In this document: positions 1 to 9,739 of the stretch, in pieces
Position numbering within the stretch: the stretch's first letter is position 1
Layout of the letters: every line of letters starts with the position of its first letter
DNA from: Anaerolineales bacterium
GTDB lineage: Bacteria; Chloroflexota; Anaerolineae; Anaerolineales; Villigracilaceae
Direction: 5' to 3'
Length of the DNA stretch: 9,925 nucleotides
NCBI GenBank assembly: GCA_025056515.1
Contig: JANWWB010000094.1
Coordinates: 1-9,925, forward strand
Notes under the pieces: generated by a model
What the model saw: the letters and a program-made list of their open reading frames with translations, nothing else
Database searches by the model: none
Told to the model about the DNA's origin: nothing
Program-made: the position numbers and the translations under genes

Positions 1-30
1 CGCTATGCCGATGCGCTTATGAGTATTGAG

Positions 31-2257
<2,227 letters not shown>

Positions 2258-2258
<1 letters not shown>

Positions 2259-2668
2259 TGGATATTTCTCTCACTACCCCAGCCTTGCTCTTTCCAGCCA
2301 TCTCGCTTTTATTCCTGGCGTATACCAACCGCTTCTTAACCCTCGCCAACCTGACGCGCGAGCTCTATGACCGCTATAAAGCGAACCCTGACCCGAAAAT
2401 CAAGGGACAATTGCACAACCTGCGCTACCGGATTGGGATCATCCGGCACATGCAAATTTTCGGTGTCCTTTCGTTCTTTGCAAGCGCGTTGTGCATGTTT
2501 GTCCTCTTTGCCGGATTGGAGACGGCAGGAAAATATCTCTTCGCTGCCAGCCTGATCAGCCTATTGATTTCGTTAGCGCTCTCGTTATTGGAACTGTTTG
2601 TATCTATTGACGCCCTGAAACTGCAGATTCAGGATCTCGATGAGCGCACCGACCAAGGGCAGAAGTGA
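2258..2668 (+). CDS. DUF2721 family membrane protein
   Basis: A 136-residue protein of unknown function that I recognise as DUF2721-like from its N-terminal TPALLFPAISLLFLAYTNR stretch and overall layout. It has a hydrophobic segment at about 7-25, a basic cytoplasm-like stretch with IRHMQ near 62-68, two further membrane segments at about 68-90 and 92-115, and an acidic/polar tail that may form a short helix (IQDLDERTDQ). The start codon shares its A with the TAA stop of ligA (TAATG), so it is probably translated by coupling on the same mRNA. The ligA link may be only positional; nothing in the sequence ties it to DNA metabolism. Confidence 0.85.
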
Positions 2669-2890
2669 ATTCTTCGAATAAGAATTTTGCAATCCTCTAT
2701 TGCAAAGACTTGGGAAACCCAACAAGCCTGCATCTTGGGATGAGCTTTTATAATGATGGTCAAACCCCTGCCCTGTGCTAGACGACAAGACCTCCGAAGG
2801 ATTACATGACTGCTTCGGCAGCTGCGCTGCCTGACAGAGACACGAGACCGTACGTTTGCAACAAAGTAATTTTGCAACATCAAGGAAGAC
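2669..2890. other. Intergenic gap rich in short inverted repeats
   Basis: This gap separates the converging DUF2721 and phoU genes. AATTCTT (2668-2674) and AAGAATT (2680-2686) form an AT-rich hairpin followed by Ts, a weak candidate terminator for the ligA transcript. TTTGCAA (2686-2692) pairs with TTGCAAA (2700-2706), and TTTGCAAC recurs directly at 2855-2862 and 2871-2878. CCGAAG (2794-2799) pairs with CTTCGG (2813-2818), and GGCAGC (2817-2822) with GCTGCC (2826-2831) around a 3-base loop. No protein reading frame with a credible start is supported. The gap may hold decayed repeat units. Confidence 0.5.
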
Positions 2891-2931
2891 AAAAAACAGA
2901 CGCTTGGGATTTTCGTTCCCGGCGTCTGTTT
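2891..2931 (-). terminator. Intrinsic terminator of the pst-phoU operon
   Basis: AAACAGACGC (2894-2903) pairs perfectly with GCGTCTGTTT (2922-2931), and GGGA (2906-2909) pairs with TCCC (2917-2920) inside it, leaving a small loop. Read on the - strand the hairpin runs into six Ts (2896-2891), the layout of a rho-independent terminator. It begins 20 bases after the phoU stop. On the + strand only a short T run follows, so it may also slow transcription coming from ligA. Confidence 0.85.
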
Positions 2932-2951
2932 GATCTCTCAGGATGACAAAG

Positions 2952-3647
2952 TCATTGAGAAAGTCTTTGAGATCCAGAAGTCTGCTCGTCATCACTGGCT
3001 TTGATTTCCCGCAATTCCCCAGTAGCGGTAAAAATGGTGCGTTCACAAATGTTTGTCACTCGGTCAGCCAGGCGTTCTAAGTTATGCGCCACCCAAAGCA
3101 ACCAGTTGGCGCGCTCGATGTTGCGTGGGTCACGTAAGACAAACGTCATCAGTTCGCGATAGACCTGATTGTAGAGTTCATCGACGATATCATCTTCCTG
3201 TGGGATGGAACGCGCCACCTCGACATCTTCATTGACAAAAGCCGTCAAAGCCCGATGAAGCATACTGACTCCAGTTTGAGCCATACGCGGAATATCAATA
3301 AGGGGCTTGAGCAGAGGCTCTTCCCCCATGCGGATATTGATGGTGCAAATGCCCTTGGCGTAATCGCCCATCCGTTCCAGTTCTCCAGCGATTTCCAGGA
3401 TGGAGGCTAAGAGGCGCAAATCATGTGCCATGGGCTGCTGGGTCGCAATCAGCACCATCACTTGTTCTTCAATCGCGTATCGTCTAGCGTTGATTTGAGC
3501 ATCCATGGCATAGAGGCGATGAGCGGCATCGATGTCTCGCTTCTTGAGGGCATCGACCGCCTCCAACGTCATTTGCTCAACCATACTGCCGAGAACAAGC
3601 AGTTCATCCTTGAGATGTTGAATGTCACTTTCAAAAGATTTACGCAT
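2952..3647 (-). CDS. phoU: Phosphate signalling protein PhoU
   Basis: PhoU is a cytoplasmic three-helix-bundle protein that couples the state of the Pst transporter to the Pho two-component kinase and restrains phosphate uptake. The 231-residue product has the normal family length and shows the two symmetrical halves of the family. Each half carries a metal-binding-type helix: ELERMGDYA (89-97, Glu91 and Asp95) in the first and NLERLADR (189-196, Glu191 and Asp195) with Glu202 in the second. The start is preceded by GAAGG six bases upstream. It is the last gene of the pst operon, 62 bases after pstB, and is followed closely by a terminator. A perfect extended -10 in the gap to pstB may give it extra transcription of its own. 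The polar last 15 residues are not typical of the conserved fold. Confidence 0.96.
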   Translation of the reverse strand: MRKSFESDIQHLKDELLVLGSMVEQMTLEAVDALKKRDIDAAHRLYAMDAQINARRYAIEEQVMVLIATQQPMAHDLRLLASILEIAGELERMGDYAKGICTINIRMGEEPLLKPLIDIPRMAQTGVSMLHRALTAFVNEDVEVARSIPQEDDIVDELYNQVYRELMTFVLRDPRNIERANWLLWVAHNLERLADRVTNICERTIFTATGELREIKASDDEQTSGSQRLSQ

Positions 3648-3678
3648 GGTGGACCTTCTTTCCTGCTGGGGTTTGCTG

Positions 3679-3687
3679 ATTATAACA
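3679..3687 (-). promoter_or_regulatory. Candidate internal promoter before phoU (extended -10)
   Basis: The - strand reads TGTTATAAT, a perfect extended -10 (TGn followed by TATAAT), 31 bases upstream of the phoU ATG. No -35 hexamer lies at the usual distance, which extended -10 promoters often do without. It could let PhoU be made when the Pho-regulated promoter of pstS is off. A chance match in an AT-rich gap cannot be excluded. Confidence 0.4.
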
Positions 3688-3709
3688 TTTTCTCCCTGAT
3701 TAGCCGGAT

Positions 3710-4495
3710 TTATCCAAATCGGCCGGTTACGTAATCTTCTGTGCGCTTATCAGAAGGACGGGTGAAAATCTTATGGGTCTCATCGAACTCAATGACCGTC
3801 CCCGAACGACTATGCTCATCCACCAACATCATCATGGCAGTATAGTCCGAGACGCGCGCTGCCTGTTGCATGTTGTGGGTCACGATAACGATGGTATACG
3901 ATTTTTTCAACTCCTGCATCAGCTCTTCGATTTTTAGGGTAGCGATTGGGTCGAGCGCCGAGGCGGGTTCATCCATGAGAATCACTTCTGGCTGAACAGC
4001 AATGGCGCGCGCAATGCACAAACGTTGTTGTTGACCGCCTGAGAGCGCCAAGCCTGAGCGATGAAGGATATCTTTGACTTCGTCCCAAAGCGCTGCCTGG
4101 ACCAAACAGCGCTCTACCAGTTCATCCATGTTGCCACGGTAACCATGGATGCGCGCTCCCCAAGCAACGTTTTCATAGATCGACTTCGGAAAGGGATTTG
4201 GTTTTTGAAAAACCATGCCAATCCGGTGACGCACCTCAACCGGATCCACATCTTTTGCATAGAGATTCTGCCCATTGAAGAGCACTTCTCCCTCGACACG
4301 CGAACCCGGGACGAGTTCGTTCATGCGATTAAAAGCGCGCAGCAAGGTGGATTTACCACACCCGGAGGGGCCGATAATCGCTGTGATTTTGTTGCGTGGG
4401 ATGTTGATATTGACATCGGTGACCGCTTTAAAGTCACCATAGTAAACGCTCAAGTTGCGAGTTTGCAGAACATATTGATCGTTGTTTGCGTTCAT
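3710..4495 (-). CDS. pstB: Phosphate ABC transporter ATP-binding protein PstB
   Basis: PstB is the cytoplasmic ATPase that powers phosphate import through PstC/PstA. All ABC elements are intact in 261 residues: Walker [10 protein letters not shown] (42-50), Q-loop Gln97, signature LSGGQQQR (151-158), Walker B VILMDE (171-176, catalytic Glu176), D-loop SALD (179-182) and switch His207. The N-terminal segment and the [13 protein letters not shown] stretch (98-110) are typical of PstB rather than other ABC importers. The ATG follows the TAG stop of pstA with no gap, and its Shine-Dalgarno site (AGAGG) lies inside the last pstA codons, so translation is probably coupled. Confidence 0.98.
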   Translation of the reverse strand: MNANNDQYVLQTRNLSVYYGDFKAVTDVNINIPRNKITAIIGPSGCGKSTLLRAFNRMNELVPGSRVEGEVLFNGQNLYAKDVDPVEVRHRIGMVFQKPNPFPKSIYENVAWGARIHGYRGNMDELVERCLVQAALWDEVKDILHRSGLALSGGQQQRLCIARAIAVQPEVILMDEPASALDPIATLKIEELMQELKKSYTIVIVTHNMQQAARVSDYTAMMMLVDEHSRSGTVIEFDETHKIFTRPSDKRTEDYVTGRFG

Positions 4496-5728
4496 CTAGA
4501 ACCTCTTGGTAAAGCGATTTCGCAGCAAGATAGCAGTCGCATTCAGGGTAAGTAACAGGGTCAACAAAACAATAATTGCGGCTGCGGCTAGATGTCGCCA
4601 TTCTCCTTGGGGGCGAGCCGTCCATTGATAAATTTGAATGGGCAAAGTGGTGAACTTCGAGAAAGGCGAAGTTGGGTCAAAGGTAATTGCTGTGGAAGCA
4701 CCGACCACCACCAGCGGCGCTGTTTCACCAATGGCGCGACTGACGGCCAGAATGGTACCCGTTAGAATACCGGGCAAAGCATTCGGCAAGACATGCCACC
4801 AGACAGTTTGCCACTTGGTCGCTCCCAAGCCTAGACTGGCGCGGCGCAACGATTGAGGCACAGCGCGAATGGCCTCTTGGGCATTGATGATAATCAAGGG
4901 AAGAATAAGCAGCGCCAAGGTCAGAGCGGCAGAAAGGATGGTGCGTCCATTCGCAGTCGTTGGGTCTACCAGGCCAAAAACAGCGCCGCTGGTCAACTTT
5001 TCTAGGGAGCGCACGAAAATGGCCAAGCCCAACATACCGTAAATGATTGACGGAACACCGGCCAGGTTGTTAATGTTGGTGCGAATAAGGCGGTTAATCC
5101 AGTTGTCTTGAGCGTACTCTTCAAGATAAATGGCTGCGCTCACTCCTAAAGGAAAGGCCACAATGATAGTAATCACAATCGTCCATAACGAACCAAGAAT
5201 AGCAGTGCGCATCCCCGCCAGCAGCGCTTCGGAAGACTGGGGACGACGAATGGTATCGACCGTGAGCCAGGACATGAAGCGCAATTCAGCCTCAGGGAAC
5301 TCCTCAGCAACACGCGCGCGGATCTCATCGGCTCGGAAGAGCGACTCAAACAAGTTCCATGACTCAACAACTTTATACTTGACAATTCGGCTGATAACCA
5401 AGTCGTACACTTCCGAACGTGAGCGCTTCTCAAAAGGCTTTTCATTCTCCAGCTTATTAAAGGCCCCGCTGGACAGGTGTTCTTGGAGTAAACGGACCAG
5501 TTCCTCTTTGGGCAACTCCTCTAGAGGAACGCCGTTGACGGCCAGTGTCTCAGGTGGCACTCGCGCTTCTAACGCTACATAACCAAAGGAGCTGTTCAGA
5601 ATATTGATAAGCAGCGTGCTCAAGAAAATGATTCCCACCACCGTCGCCGATAGAAAGATCAATTGCCAAACACTGGCGGTCTTCTGGCGAGTAGGCAGAT
5701 TGTCTTCAAAAATATTGGGCCGGCTCAT
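4496..5728 (-). CDS. pstA: Phosphate ABC transporter permease PstA, with enlarged extracytoplasmic region
   Basis: PstA is one of the two membrane subunits that form the phosphate channel. The protein has 410 residues; family members are usually about 280-300. After a first membrane segment (about 22-44) there is a mostly polar stretch of about 115 residues (45-160), predicted outside the membrane. The remaining membrane segments follow from about residue 165. The cytoplasmic loop that contacts PstB is clear at about 284-310 ([20 protein letters not shown]). Conserved permease features such as [10 protein letters not shown] (212-221) and [12 protein letters not shown] (328-339) are present. 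The ATG overlaps the pstC stop by 4 bases (ATGA) with GAGGTG just upstream, indicating translational coupling. The added region contains many charged residues and no cysteines; its role is unknown. Confidence 0.96.
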   Translation of the reverse strand: MSRPNIFEDNLPTRQKTASVWQLIFLSATVVGIIFLSTLLINILNSSFGYVALEARVPPETLAVNGVPLEELPKEELVRLLQEHLSSGAFNKLENEKPFEKRSRSEVYDLVISRIVKYKVVESWNLFESLFRADEIRARVAEEFPEAELRFMSWLTVDTIRRPQSSEALLAGMRTAILGSLWTIVITIIVAFPLGVSAAIYLEEYAQDNWINRLIRTNINNLAGVPSIIYGMLGLAIFVRSLEKLTSGAVFGLVDPTTANGRTILSAALTLALLILPLIIINAQEAIRAVPQSLRRASLGLGATKWQTVWWHVLPNALPGILTGTILAVSRAIGETAPLVVVGASTAITFDPTSPFSKFTTLPIQIYQWTARPQGEWRHLAAAAIIVLLTLLLTLNATAILLRNRFTKRF

Positions 5729-6678
5729 TCATACACCTCACGGAAGCGACGTACAATACGTTGGCTGATAATGTTGAGGGTAAGAGTGATAAAGAACAAC
5801 AAGAGACCGATGGCGAAGATACTGTTGTAATCGATGGAGTCGTAACTGAGATCGCCGCCCGAGATTCGGACGATATAACCGGTCATCGTTTCGGCGCCTC
5901 GGAAGGGATTGAAGGTGAAATTCGGACCGGCGCCAACAGCCACAGCCACAATCATGGTTTCTCCGATGGCGCGGCTGATGCCAACAATAATCGCCGCAGC
6001 AATGCCTGACATTGCAGCAGGCACAACCACCTTCAGAGCAACTTCCAATCGGGTGGCTCCCAGACCAAAGGCTGCCTCGCGCAGAGCGTTGGGAACCGCA
6101 TGGAGCGCGTCCTCACTCATCGAGGCAACCAGGGGAAGGATCAGGATACCCATCACCAAGCCACCGGAAGCCATGTTGTAAATCTCAACCACGTCCTCGC
6201 CGAAGATCGAACGCAAGAGAGGAGTGACAAACGTAAGGGCAAAATAGCCATATACAATTGTCGGGATACCGGCTAGAACTTCAAGCGTTGGTTTGAGAAT
6301 TTTGCGCACCCTCTCGGTAGCATATTCGCTCAAATAAATCGCTGCCGTTAATCCCAAGGGAATCGCTATCATCATCGCAATAGAAGAGGTAATCAGGGTC
6401 GAAAGAGCGAGCGGAAGAACGCCAAACTCTTCAATGTGGGGTTGCCAAGAAGTCCCAGTTAAGAATTCCCACAGGTTGACCTCAGGAGTGCGAAAGAATA
6501 ACAGAGCCTCTTTCCCCAATTCATACACAATACCAATCGTTGTAAAAATCGAAACGAATCCAGCCAAGAATAAAAGCGCTTGAATAATCGTTTCTCTCAC
6601 ACGGGGATGTTTGCGCAAATCTGCGCGCCGATTAGGATAGCCGTTGATTATCCGCCCATTCTCTTTTCGAATTGCCAT
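5725..6678 (-). CDS. pstC: Phosphate ABC transporter permease PstC
   Basis: PstC pairs with PstA to form the inner-membrane phosphate channel. The product has 317 residues, the usual family length. A basic cytoplasmic N-terminus precedes the first membrane segment at about 30-52. Further segments follow, with the conserved [15 protein letters not shown] stretch at about 133-147 and the PstB-contact loop [21 protein letters not shown] at about 188-208. The SRAIGETM motif lies near 236-243. The ATG at 6678 is preferred over the in-frame GTG at 6693 because GGAGGG sits six bases before it. A perfect inverted repeat lies between pstS and this gene. Confidence 0.97.
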   Translation of the reverse strand: MAIRKENGRIINGYPNRRADLRKHPRVRETIIQALLFLAGFVSIFTTIGIVYELGKEALLFFRTPEVNLWEFLTGTSWQPHIEEFGVLPLALSTLITSSIAMMIAIPLGLTAAIYLSEYATERVRKILKPTLEVLAGIPTIVYGYFALTFVTPLLRSIFGEDVVEIYNMASGGLVMGILILPLVASMSEDALHAVPNALREAAFGLGATRLEVALKVVVPAAMSGIAAAIIVGISRAIGETMIVAVAVGAGPNFTFNPFRGAETMTGYIVRISGGDLSYDSIDYNSIFAIGLLLFFITLTLNIISQRIVRRFREVYE

Positions 6679-6684
6679 GATCTT

Positions 6685-6690
6685 CCCTCC
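6685..6690 (-). promoter_or_regulatory. Shine-Dalgarno site fixing the pstC start
   Basis: GGAGGG on the - strand ends 6 bases before the ATG at 6678. The alternative GTG at 6693 would place this site inside the coding region and has no such site of its own. Confidence 0.75.
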
Positions 6691-6712
6691 CACAAACAGA
6701 TTTTGGAGAGAG

Positions 6713-6750
6713 TCTCCTTCCCCTCTCCTTATACGAAGAGGGGAAGGAGA
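6713..6750 (-). promoter_or_regulatory. Perfect 14-bp inverted repeat between pstS and pstC
   Basis: TCTCCTTCCCCTCT (6713-6726) is the exact reverse complement of 6737-6750, with a 10-base loop. In the - strand transcript it forms a strong hairpin 31 bases after the pstS stop. No run of Us follows, so it is not a standard terminator. A 3' stabilising or attenuating hairpin that raises PstS above the channel subunits fits the need for excess binding protein, but this is inference. The arms are also purine/pyrimidine strands, which could simply mark a small repeat element. Confidence 0.6.
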
Positions 6751-6780
6751 GAAAGTCAGAGAGGAATTTTCAAAGAACGA

Positions 6781-7848
6781 CTAGGGCTGTAGGCCAACTG
6801 CCTGATACCATTGATTCAGCGCTTCCTTCATCGCCGCTTCGCTGGCCGGGAAGTAGCCAACATCCTCAATTTCTTTGGTTACGTTGGTCAGATAGAAGTA
6901 GATAAACGCAGCGACCTGGGGCTTTTCCTGCATAATTTTAGCCGTGGAGTAAATGAACAGCGGGCGGGCAAGCGGATAGGTGCCATCTTCAGCCGTTTGA
7001 GCCGTGGGCTCAATGCCGTTGATCTTTACGGTCTTCAGAACACGAGCATTTTCTTCAAAGTAGGCGAAGCCAAAGAAACCGATGGCATACTTGCTACCCT
7101 TCACACCCTGCACCAAGACGTTGTCATCCTCAGAGAGTTGCAGGTTGGAGGCGGCCAAGATGGCAGCTTTGCCCAATTTGGCATCGGGTTTGCCGGTGTC
7201 GGGGTTCTTGTTGGCGGGCGCCATAACGGCCTCGACAAAGTAGTCAAAGGTGCCCGAATCGGTGCCGGGGATGAAGCGCAGGATCGGTTCGGCCGGCCAT
7301 TCGGGGCGGACATCCGACCACTTCTCAGCCGTGGAGAAGATCTTGGCCAGTTCTTCCAGGGTGACATCGGTTACAAAATCATTTTCGCTGCTCACAACGA
7401 CAGCCAAGGCATCGATGCCGACCAGGAAGCCAATCGGTTCGCGGCCAATCGCCTGGCAAGCCTCGACCTCACTGCTCTTAATCTTGCGAGAGGCATTCGA
7501 GATGTCGGTCTCGCCAGCCTTGCAGAAGCGTTCAAAACCGGCGCCGGTACCGATGCTGTCAATCGTAATTTTACCAGTGAACCCTTCTTCCTCAAAGCGT
7601 TGCTTCATGCGCTCGCTCAGAGGGAAGACCGTTGAGGAACCGGCCGAGATGATGTCGCCGCTGACATTTTGTGGGAGATACTTGGCCAGCGGGTCAGGGG
7701 TAGCCGTTGCCGTGGGAACCGGCGTGGCGGTCGGCTCCACCGGGACAGGAGTGGGTTCAGGAGTCGGGGTCGCAGCCGGACCGCAGGCGCTCAACACCAA
7801 GATGGCGATGAGCAGAACAAGGACAGAAGCGAACAGATGTTTTTGCAT
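6781..7848 (-). CDS. pstS: Phosphate-binding lipoprotein PstS
   Basis: PstS is the extracytoplasmic receptor that captures inorganic phosphate and delivers it to PstC/PstA. The 355-residue product starts with a lipoprotein signal peptide (hydrophobic 5-19) and the lipobox LSAC, giving lipidated Cys22. A Thr/Pro/Val-rich linker (about 25-53) follows, then the mature binding fold. Phosphate-contact loops are recognisable: AGSSTVFPL (69-77), DISNASR (115-121) and PGTDSGTFDYF (194-204). Cys109 and Cys131 could form a disulfide. The ATG at 7848 follows AAGGAG by seven bases; the in-frame ATG at 7884 lies at the predicted transcription start and would spoil the signal peptide. It is the first gene of the operon behind a putative Pho box, the position expected for the most highly expressed component. 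Confidence 0.97.
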   Translation of the reverse strand: MQKHLFASVLVLLIAILVLSACGPAATPTPEPTPVPVEPTATPVPTATATPDPLAKYLPQNVSGDIISAGSSTVFPLSERMKQRFEEEGFTGKITIDSIGTGAGFERFCKAGETDISNASRKIKSSEVEACQAIGREPIGFLVGIDALAVVVSSENDFVTDVTLEELAKIFSTAEKWSDVRPEWPAEPILRFIPGTDSGTFDYFVEAVMAPANKNPDTGKPDAKLGKAAILAASNLQLSEDDNVLVQGVKGSKYAIGFFGFAYFEENARVLKTVKINGIEPTAQTAEDGTYPLARPLFIYSTAKIMQEKPQVAAFIYFYLTNVTKEIEDVGYFPASEAAMKEALNQWYQAVGLQP

Positions 7849-7855
7849 TTCTTTT

Positions 7856-7861
7856 CTCCTT
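7856..7861 (-). promoter_or_regulatory. Shine-Dalgarno site fixing the pstS start
   Basis: AAGGAG on the - strand ends 7 bases before the ATG at 7848. It supports this start over the ATG at 7884, which adds 12 mostly charged residues ahead of the signal peptide. Confidence 0.85.
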
Positions 7862-7889
7862 CTCGATTGGTTTTTTTCAAGCATCGAAG

Positions 7890-7895
7890 AGTATA
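7890..7895 (-). promoter_or_regulatory. -10 element of the pstS promoter
   Basis: TATACT (five of six consensus bases) lies on the - strand, 9 bases downstream of the last 11-bp unit of the putative Pho box. No -35 hexamer matches at the usual distance; that region is taken up by the repeats, as in activator-dependent Pho promoters. Transcription would begin near 7884, leaving a leader of about 35 bases. Confidence 0.6.
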
Positions 7896-7904
7896 ACGGT
7901 CTGT

Positions 7905-7954
7905 GTTTAAGACTAGGGAAACACTAGTTTAACAAATTGTTAAGTTTGAGTAAC
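7905..7954 (-). promoter_or_regulatory. Putative Pho box: tandem 11-bp repeats upstream of pstS
   Basis: On the - strand hexamers recur with exact 11-bp spacing: TTAACA (7943-7938), TTAAAC (7932-7927), the weaker TTTCCC (7921-7916) and TTAAAC (7910-7905). A further weak unit, GTTACT (7954-7949), lies in register upstream. PhoB and PhoP family regulators bind tandem repeats of this spacing, and TTAACA is the Bacillus PhoP hexamer. The array abuts the -10 of pstS. Within it TTAACAA and TTGTTAA (7930-7944) also form a palindrome around one base. The regulator itself is not in the window. Confidence 0.7.
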
Positions 7955-8262
7955 TGTCTGACTTCTCACCTCGTCGTCCCTTCAGACACTAACCACCCAA
8001 GCAAAAGCCAACTCTCGGCAAGTAAGCTCAAGGTCCACCAAACCCCGCTAATCGTGGTATCCTCATGTCGGCAAGAGCGCCTATCCTGATAAGCCGCTTG
8101 CAGGCAACCCTGGGCAGGAACGATGCGTGCACTCCAAAAAAAGACGAGAAATGACAGACAGAGAGAACGACACGATGATAACTTCCCCGGACTCTGTCTC
8201 GACCATGGCACGTCAGGTGATTTTCACCAGAGGCAATGTCCCAAACAGCAAAACAATCGACC
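7955..8262. other. Gene-free divergent spacer between pstS and the PLP enzyme
   Basis: No protein-coding frame with a credible start and ribosome site is seen here. CTCGTC (7970-7975) is complementary to GACGAG (8143-8148), which could close a long leader RNA on the + strand. TCGGCAAG occurs twice (8015-8022 and 8068-8075). CCTG/CAGG pairing at about 8109-8118 and a small hairpin GGTGA/TCACC (8216-8228) are present, and a run of seven As lies at 8136-8142. I could not identify a clear promoter for the downstream gene, although its transcript must begin in or upstream of this stretch. Confidence 0.5.
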
Positions 8263-8268
8263 AAGGAG
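8263..8268 (+). promoter_or_regulatory. Shine-Dalgarno site fixing the PLP enzyme start
   Basis: AAGGAG ends 6 bases before the ATG at 8275. The in-frame ATG at 8236 has no such site, and its 13 extra residues do not resemble the family N-terminus. Confidence 0.85.
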
Positions 8269-8274
8269 ATCCGC

Positions 8275-9528
8275 ATGATAGACCTGAATCAGATTCGCAA
8301 TCAATTTCCCTCCCTTACCCGTTCCGCTATCTTCTTTGACAATCCTGGCGGCACGCAGATAGCCCGCCCCAGCCTGGAACGAATCCAGCGCTACCTACTG
8401 GAATGCAATGCCAATCACGGCGGCGCATTCGAAACAAGCCGTCTCTCTGACGCTGTTCTTGAGGAAGCACGCGCTGCGATGGCTGATTTTCTCAACGCCG
8501 CACGAGCGGAAGAAATCATCTTCGGTAACAATATGACCACCCTGACCTTGCACCTGTCGCGTTCGCTGGCGCAGATGCTCAACCCCGGCGACGAAATCGT
8601 GGTCACTCGTCTCGACCACGATGCCAACATCTCACCCTGGCTGCTCGTGGCTGAAGACCGCGGTTGCCAAGTGACCTGGATCGACTTCGATGTGGAGGAC
8701 GGCACACTCAAACTGGATGAATTCGAGCGTGCCCTTGAGCGCCGACCTAAATTGGCTGCCTTCGGCTATGCCTCCAATGCCCTAGGCACCGTCAACCCTG
8801 TACGCAAACTGACCGAAATGGCGCATGCTGCTGGCACGCTGGTCTATGTGGATGCCGTCCAATATGCCCCTCACGGCCCGATTGATGTGCAAGACTTAGA
8901 GGTGGATTTCCTCGTTTGCTCCTCTTACAAATTCTTCGGACCCCATGCCGGTATCCTCTATGGGCGCGCCGACTTGCTCAGAGAACTCAAAGCCTATAAA
9001 GTCCGTCCGGCGCCGGATTCTCTTCCCGGAAAATGGGAGACCGGTACCCAGAATCACGAAGGTATCGCCGGCGTGCTGGGCGCCATGGAGTATCTAGAAT
9101 GGGTAGGCAAGACGTTCGGCAGCGAACACGAGGAAGGCCTGCGCGAACACGGCTACCGTGGGCGGCGACTGGAACTCAAAAAAGCCATGACCGCCATCCG
9201 CGCTTACGAATTTGAGCTCAGTCGAACCCTGCTCGAAACCTTGACCAACATCCCCGGTCTACGCCTGTATGGCCTGACTGACCTGCGTAGACTTGAAGAA
9301 CGCGTACCCACATTCTCATTTCGCCTGGGCGATTTACCGCCTCGCTTGGTTGCCGAAGCCTTGGCGCAGGAAAACATCTACGTCTGGGATGGCAACTACT
9401 ACGCCCTAGCCGTCACCGAACGGCTGGGGTTGGAAGGACGCGGCGGCATGGTGCGCGTCGGCGCAGTGCATTACAACACTCTAGAGGAAGTTGAACGCCT
9501 GAGCGACGCTCTTAAGCGCTTGGCTTGA
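8275..9528 (+). CDS. Cysteine-desulfurase-like class-V aminotransferase (VC1184-like), lacking the catalytic Cys
   Basis: A 417-residue PLP enzyme of the class-V aminotransferase fold, related to SufS/CsdA and resembling the VC1184 subfamily. Visible elements in order: FDNPGGTQ (21-28), the PLP-ring-stacking His of LDHDAN (113-118), the PLP-pyridine Asp193 with Gln196 and His200 in VDAVQYAPH (192-200), the Schiff-base Lys219 in SSYKFFGPH (216-224), ETGTQN (255-260) and RVGAVHYNT (394-402). Where SufS has the persulfide cysteine in a GHHCA-type loop, this protein has WDGNYYALA (371-379), with Tyr instead of Cys. The only cysteines are 44, 131 and 215, none in the active loop. It should therefore bind PLP but probably does not form a protein persulfide; a lyase, transaminase or direct sulfur/selenium-release role is possible. 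It stands alone between the pst operon and selC. Substrate unknown. Confidence 0.9.
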   Translation: MIDLNQIRNQFPSLTRSAIFFDNPGGTQIARPSLERIQRYLLECNANHGGAFETSRLSDAVLEEARAAMADFLNAARAEEIIFGNNMTTLTLHLSRSLAQMLNPGDEIVVTRLDHDANISPWLLVAEDRGCQVTWIDFDVEDGTLKLDEFERALERRPKLAAFGYASNALGTVNPVRKLTEMAHAAGTLVYVDAVQYAPHGPIDVQDLEVDFLVCSSYKFFGPHAGILYGRADLLRELKAYKVRPAPDSLPGKWETGTQNHEGIAGVLGAMEYLEWVGKTFGSEHEEGLREHGYRGRRLELKKAMTAIRAYEFELSRTLLETLTNIPGLRLYGLTDLRRLEERVPTFSFRLGDLPPRLVAEALAQENIYVWDGNYYALAVTERLGLEGRGGMVRVGAVHYNTLEEVERLSDALKRLA

Positions 9529-9605
9529 ACCAGAAGACCTCTTGCTCTTCCGGCTTTGCTCTGATAACGTGAGTGCAGGTTGCTCTGTTGCAAACACCCA
9601 CTGAT

Positions 9606-9704
9606 GTGTCACTGCGAACAAAGCGCCTGCCCCAAGCGAAGTGTGGGGGAAGCCATCTGCTTCATCAGAAGATTGCTCCACCACCTTCAGCGGTTCGCGC
9701 CATT
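9606..9704. repeat. Degenerate palindromic intergenic repeat
   Basis: The segment has nested inverted arms: GCGAAC (9614-9619) with GTTCGC (9693-9698), and GCCATCT (9651-9657) with AGATTGC (9670-9676), matching at six of seven positions. The left end (TGTCACTGCGAAC) and inner arm (AGATTGC) resemble the common bacterial intergenic repeats built on TGTCATTGCGAG and GCAATCT. It looks like an old, decayed copy. No coding capacity is seen. Confidence 0.45.
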
Positions 9705-9739
9705 CTTTGCAACCGAGCAAGTTTGGGATAAGCATTTGA

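Noticed and set aside
2585..3046. - strand open frame of 153 codons across the DUF2721-phoU gap
   Set aside because: It overlaps the phoU end, the terminator and DUF2721 in other frames, and its composition does not look like a real protein.
4061..4555. + strand open frame of 164 codons opposite pstB
   Set aside because: It is antisense to intact ABC motifs of PstB and shows no family signature or ribosome site.
6811..7635. Long + strand open frame of 274 codons opposite pstS
   Set aside because: It lies wholly antisense to the clear PstS gene, has no recognisable domain, and is explained by the codon pattern of pstS.
8050..8150. Possible SAM riboswitch (S-box or SAM-IV type), suggested by GGCAACC, GTGC and TCC in order
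   Set aside because: The kink-turn segment with its GAGGGA-type sequence is absent, the P4-like pairing does not close properly, and no convincing short P1 stem flanks the core.
8275..9528. Annotation as an active SufS/CsdA cysteine desulfurase
   Set aside because: The catalytic cysteine loop is replaced by WDGNYYALA, so persulfide chemistry cannot be assumed.
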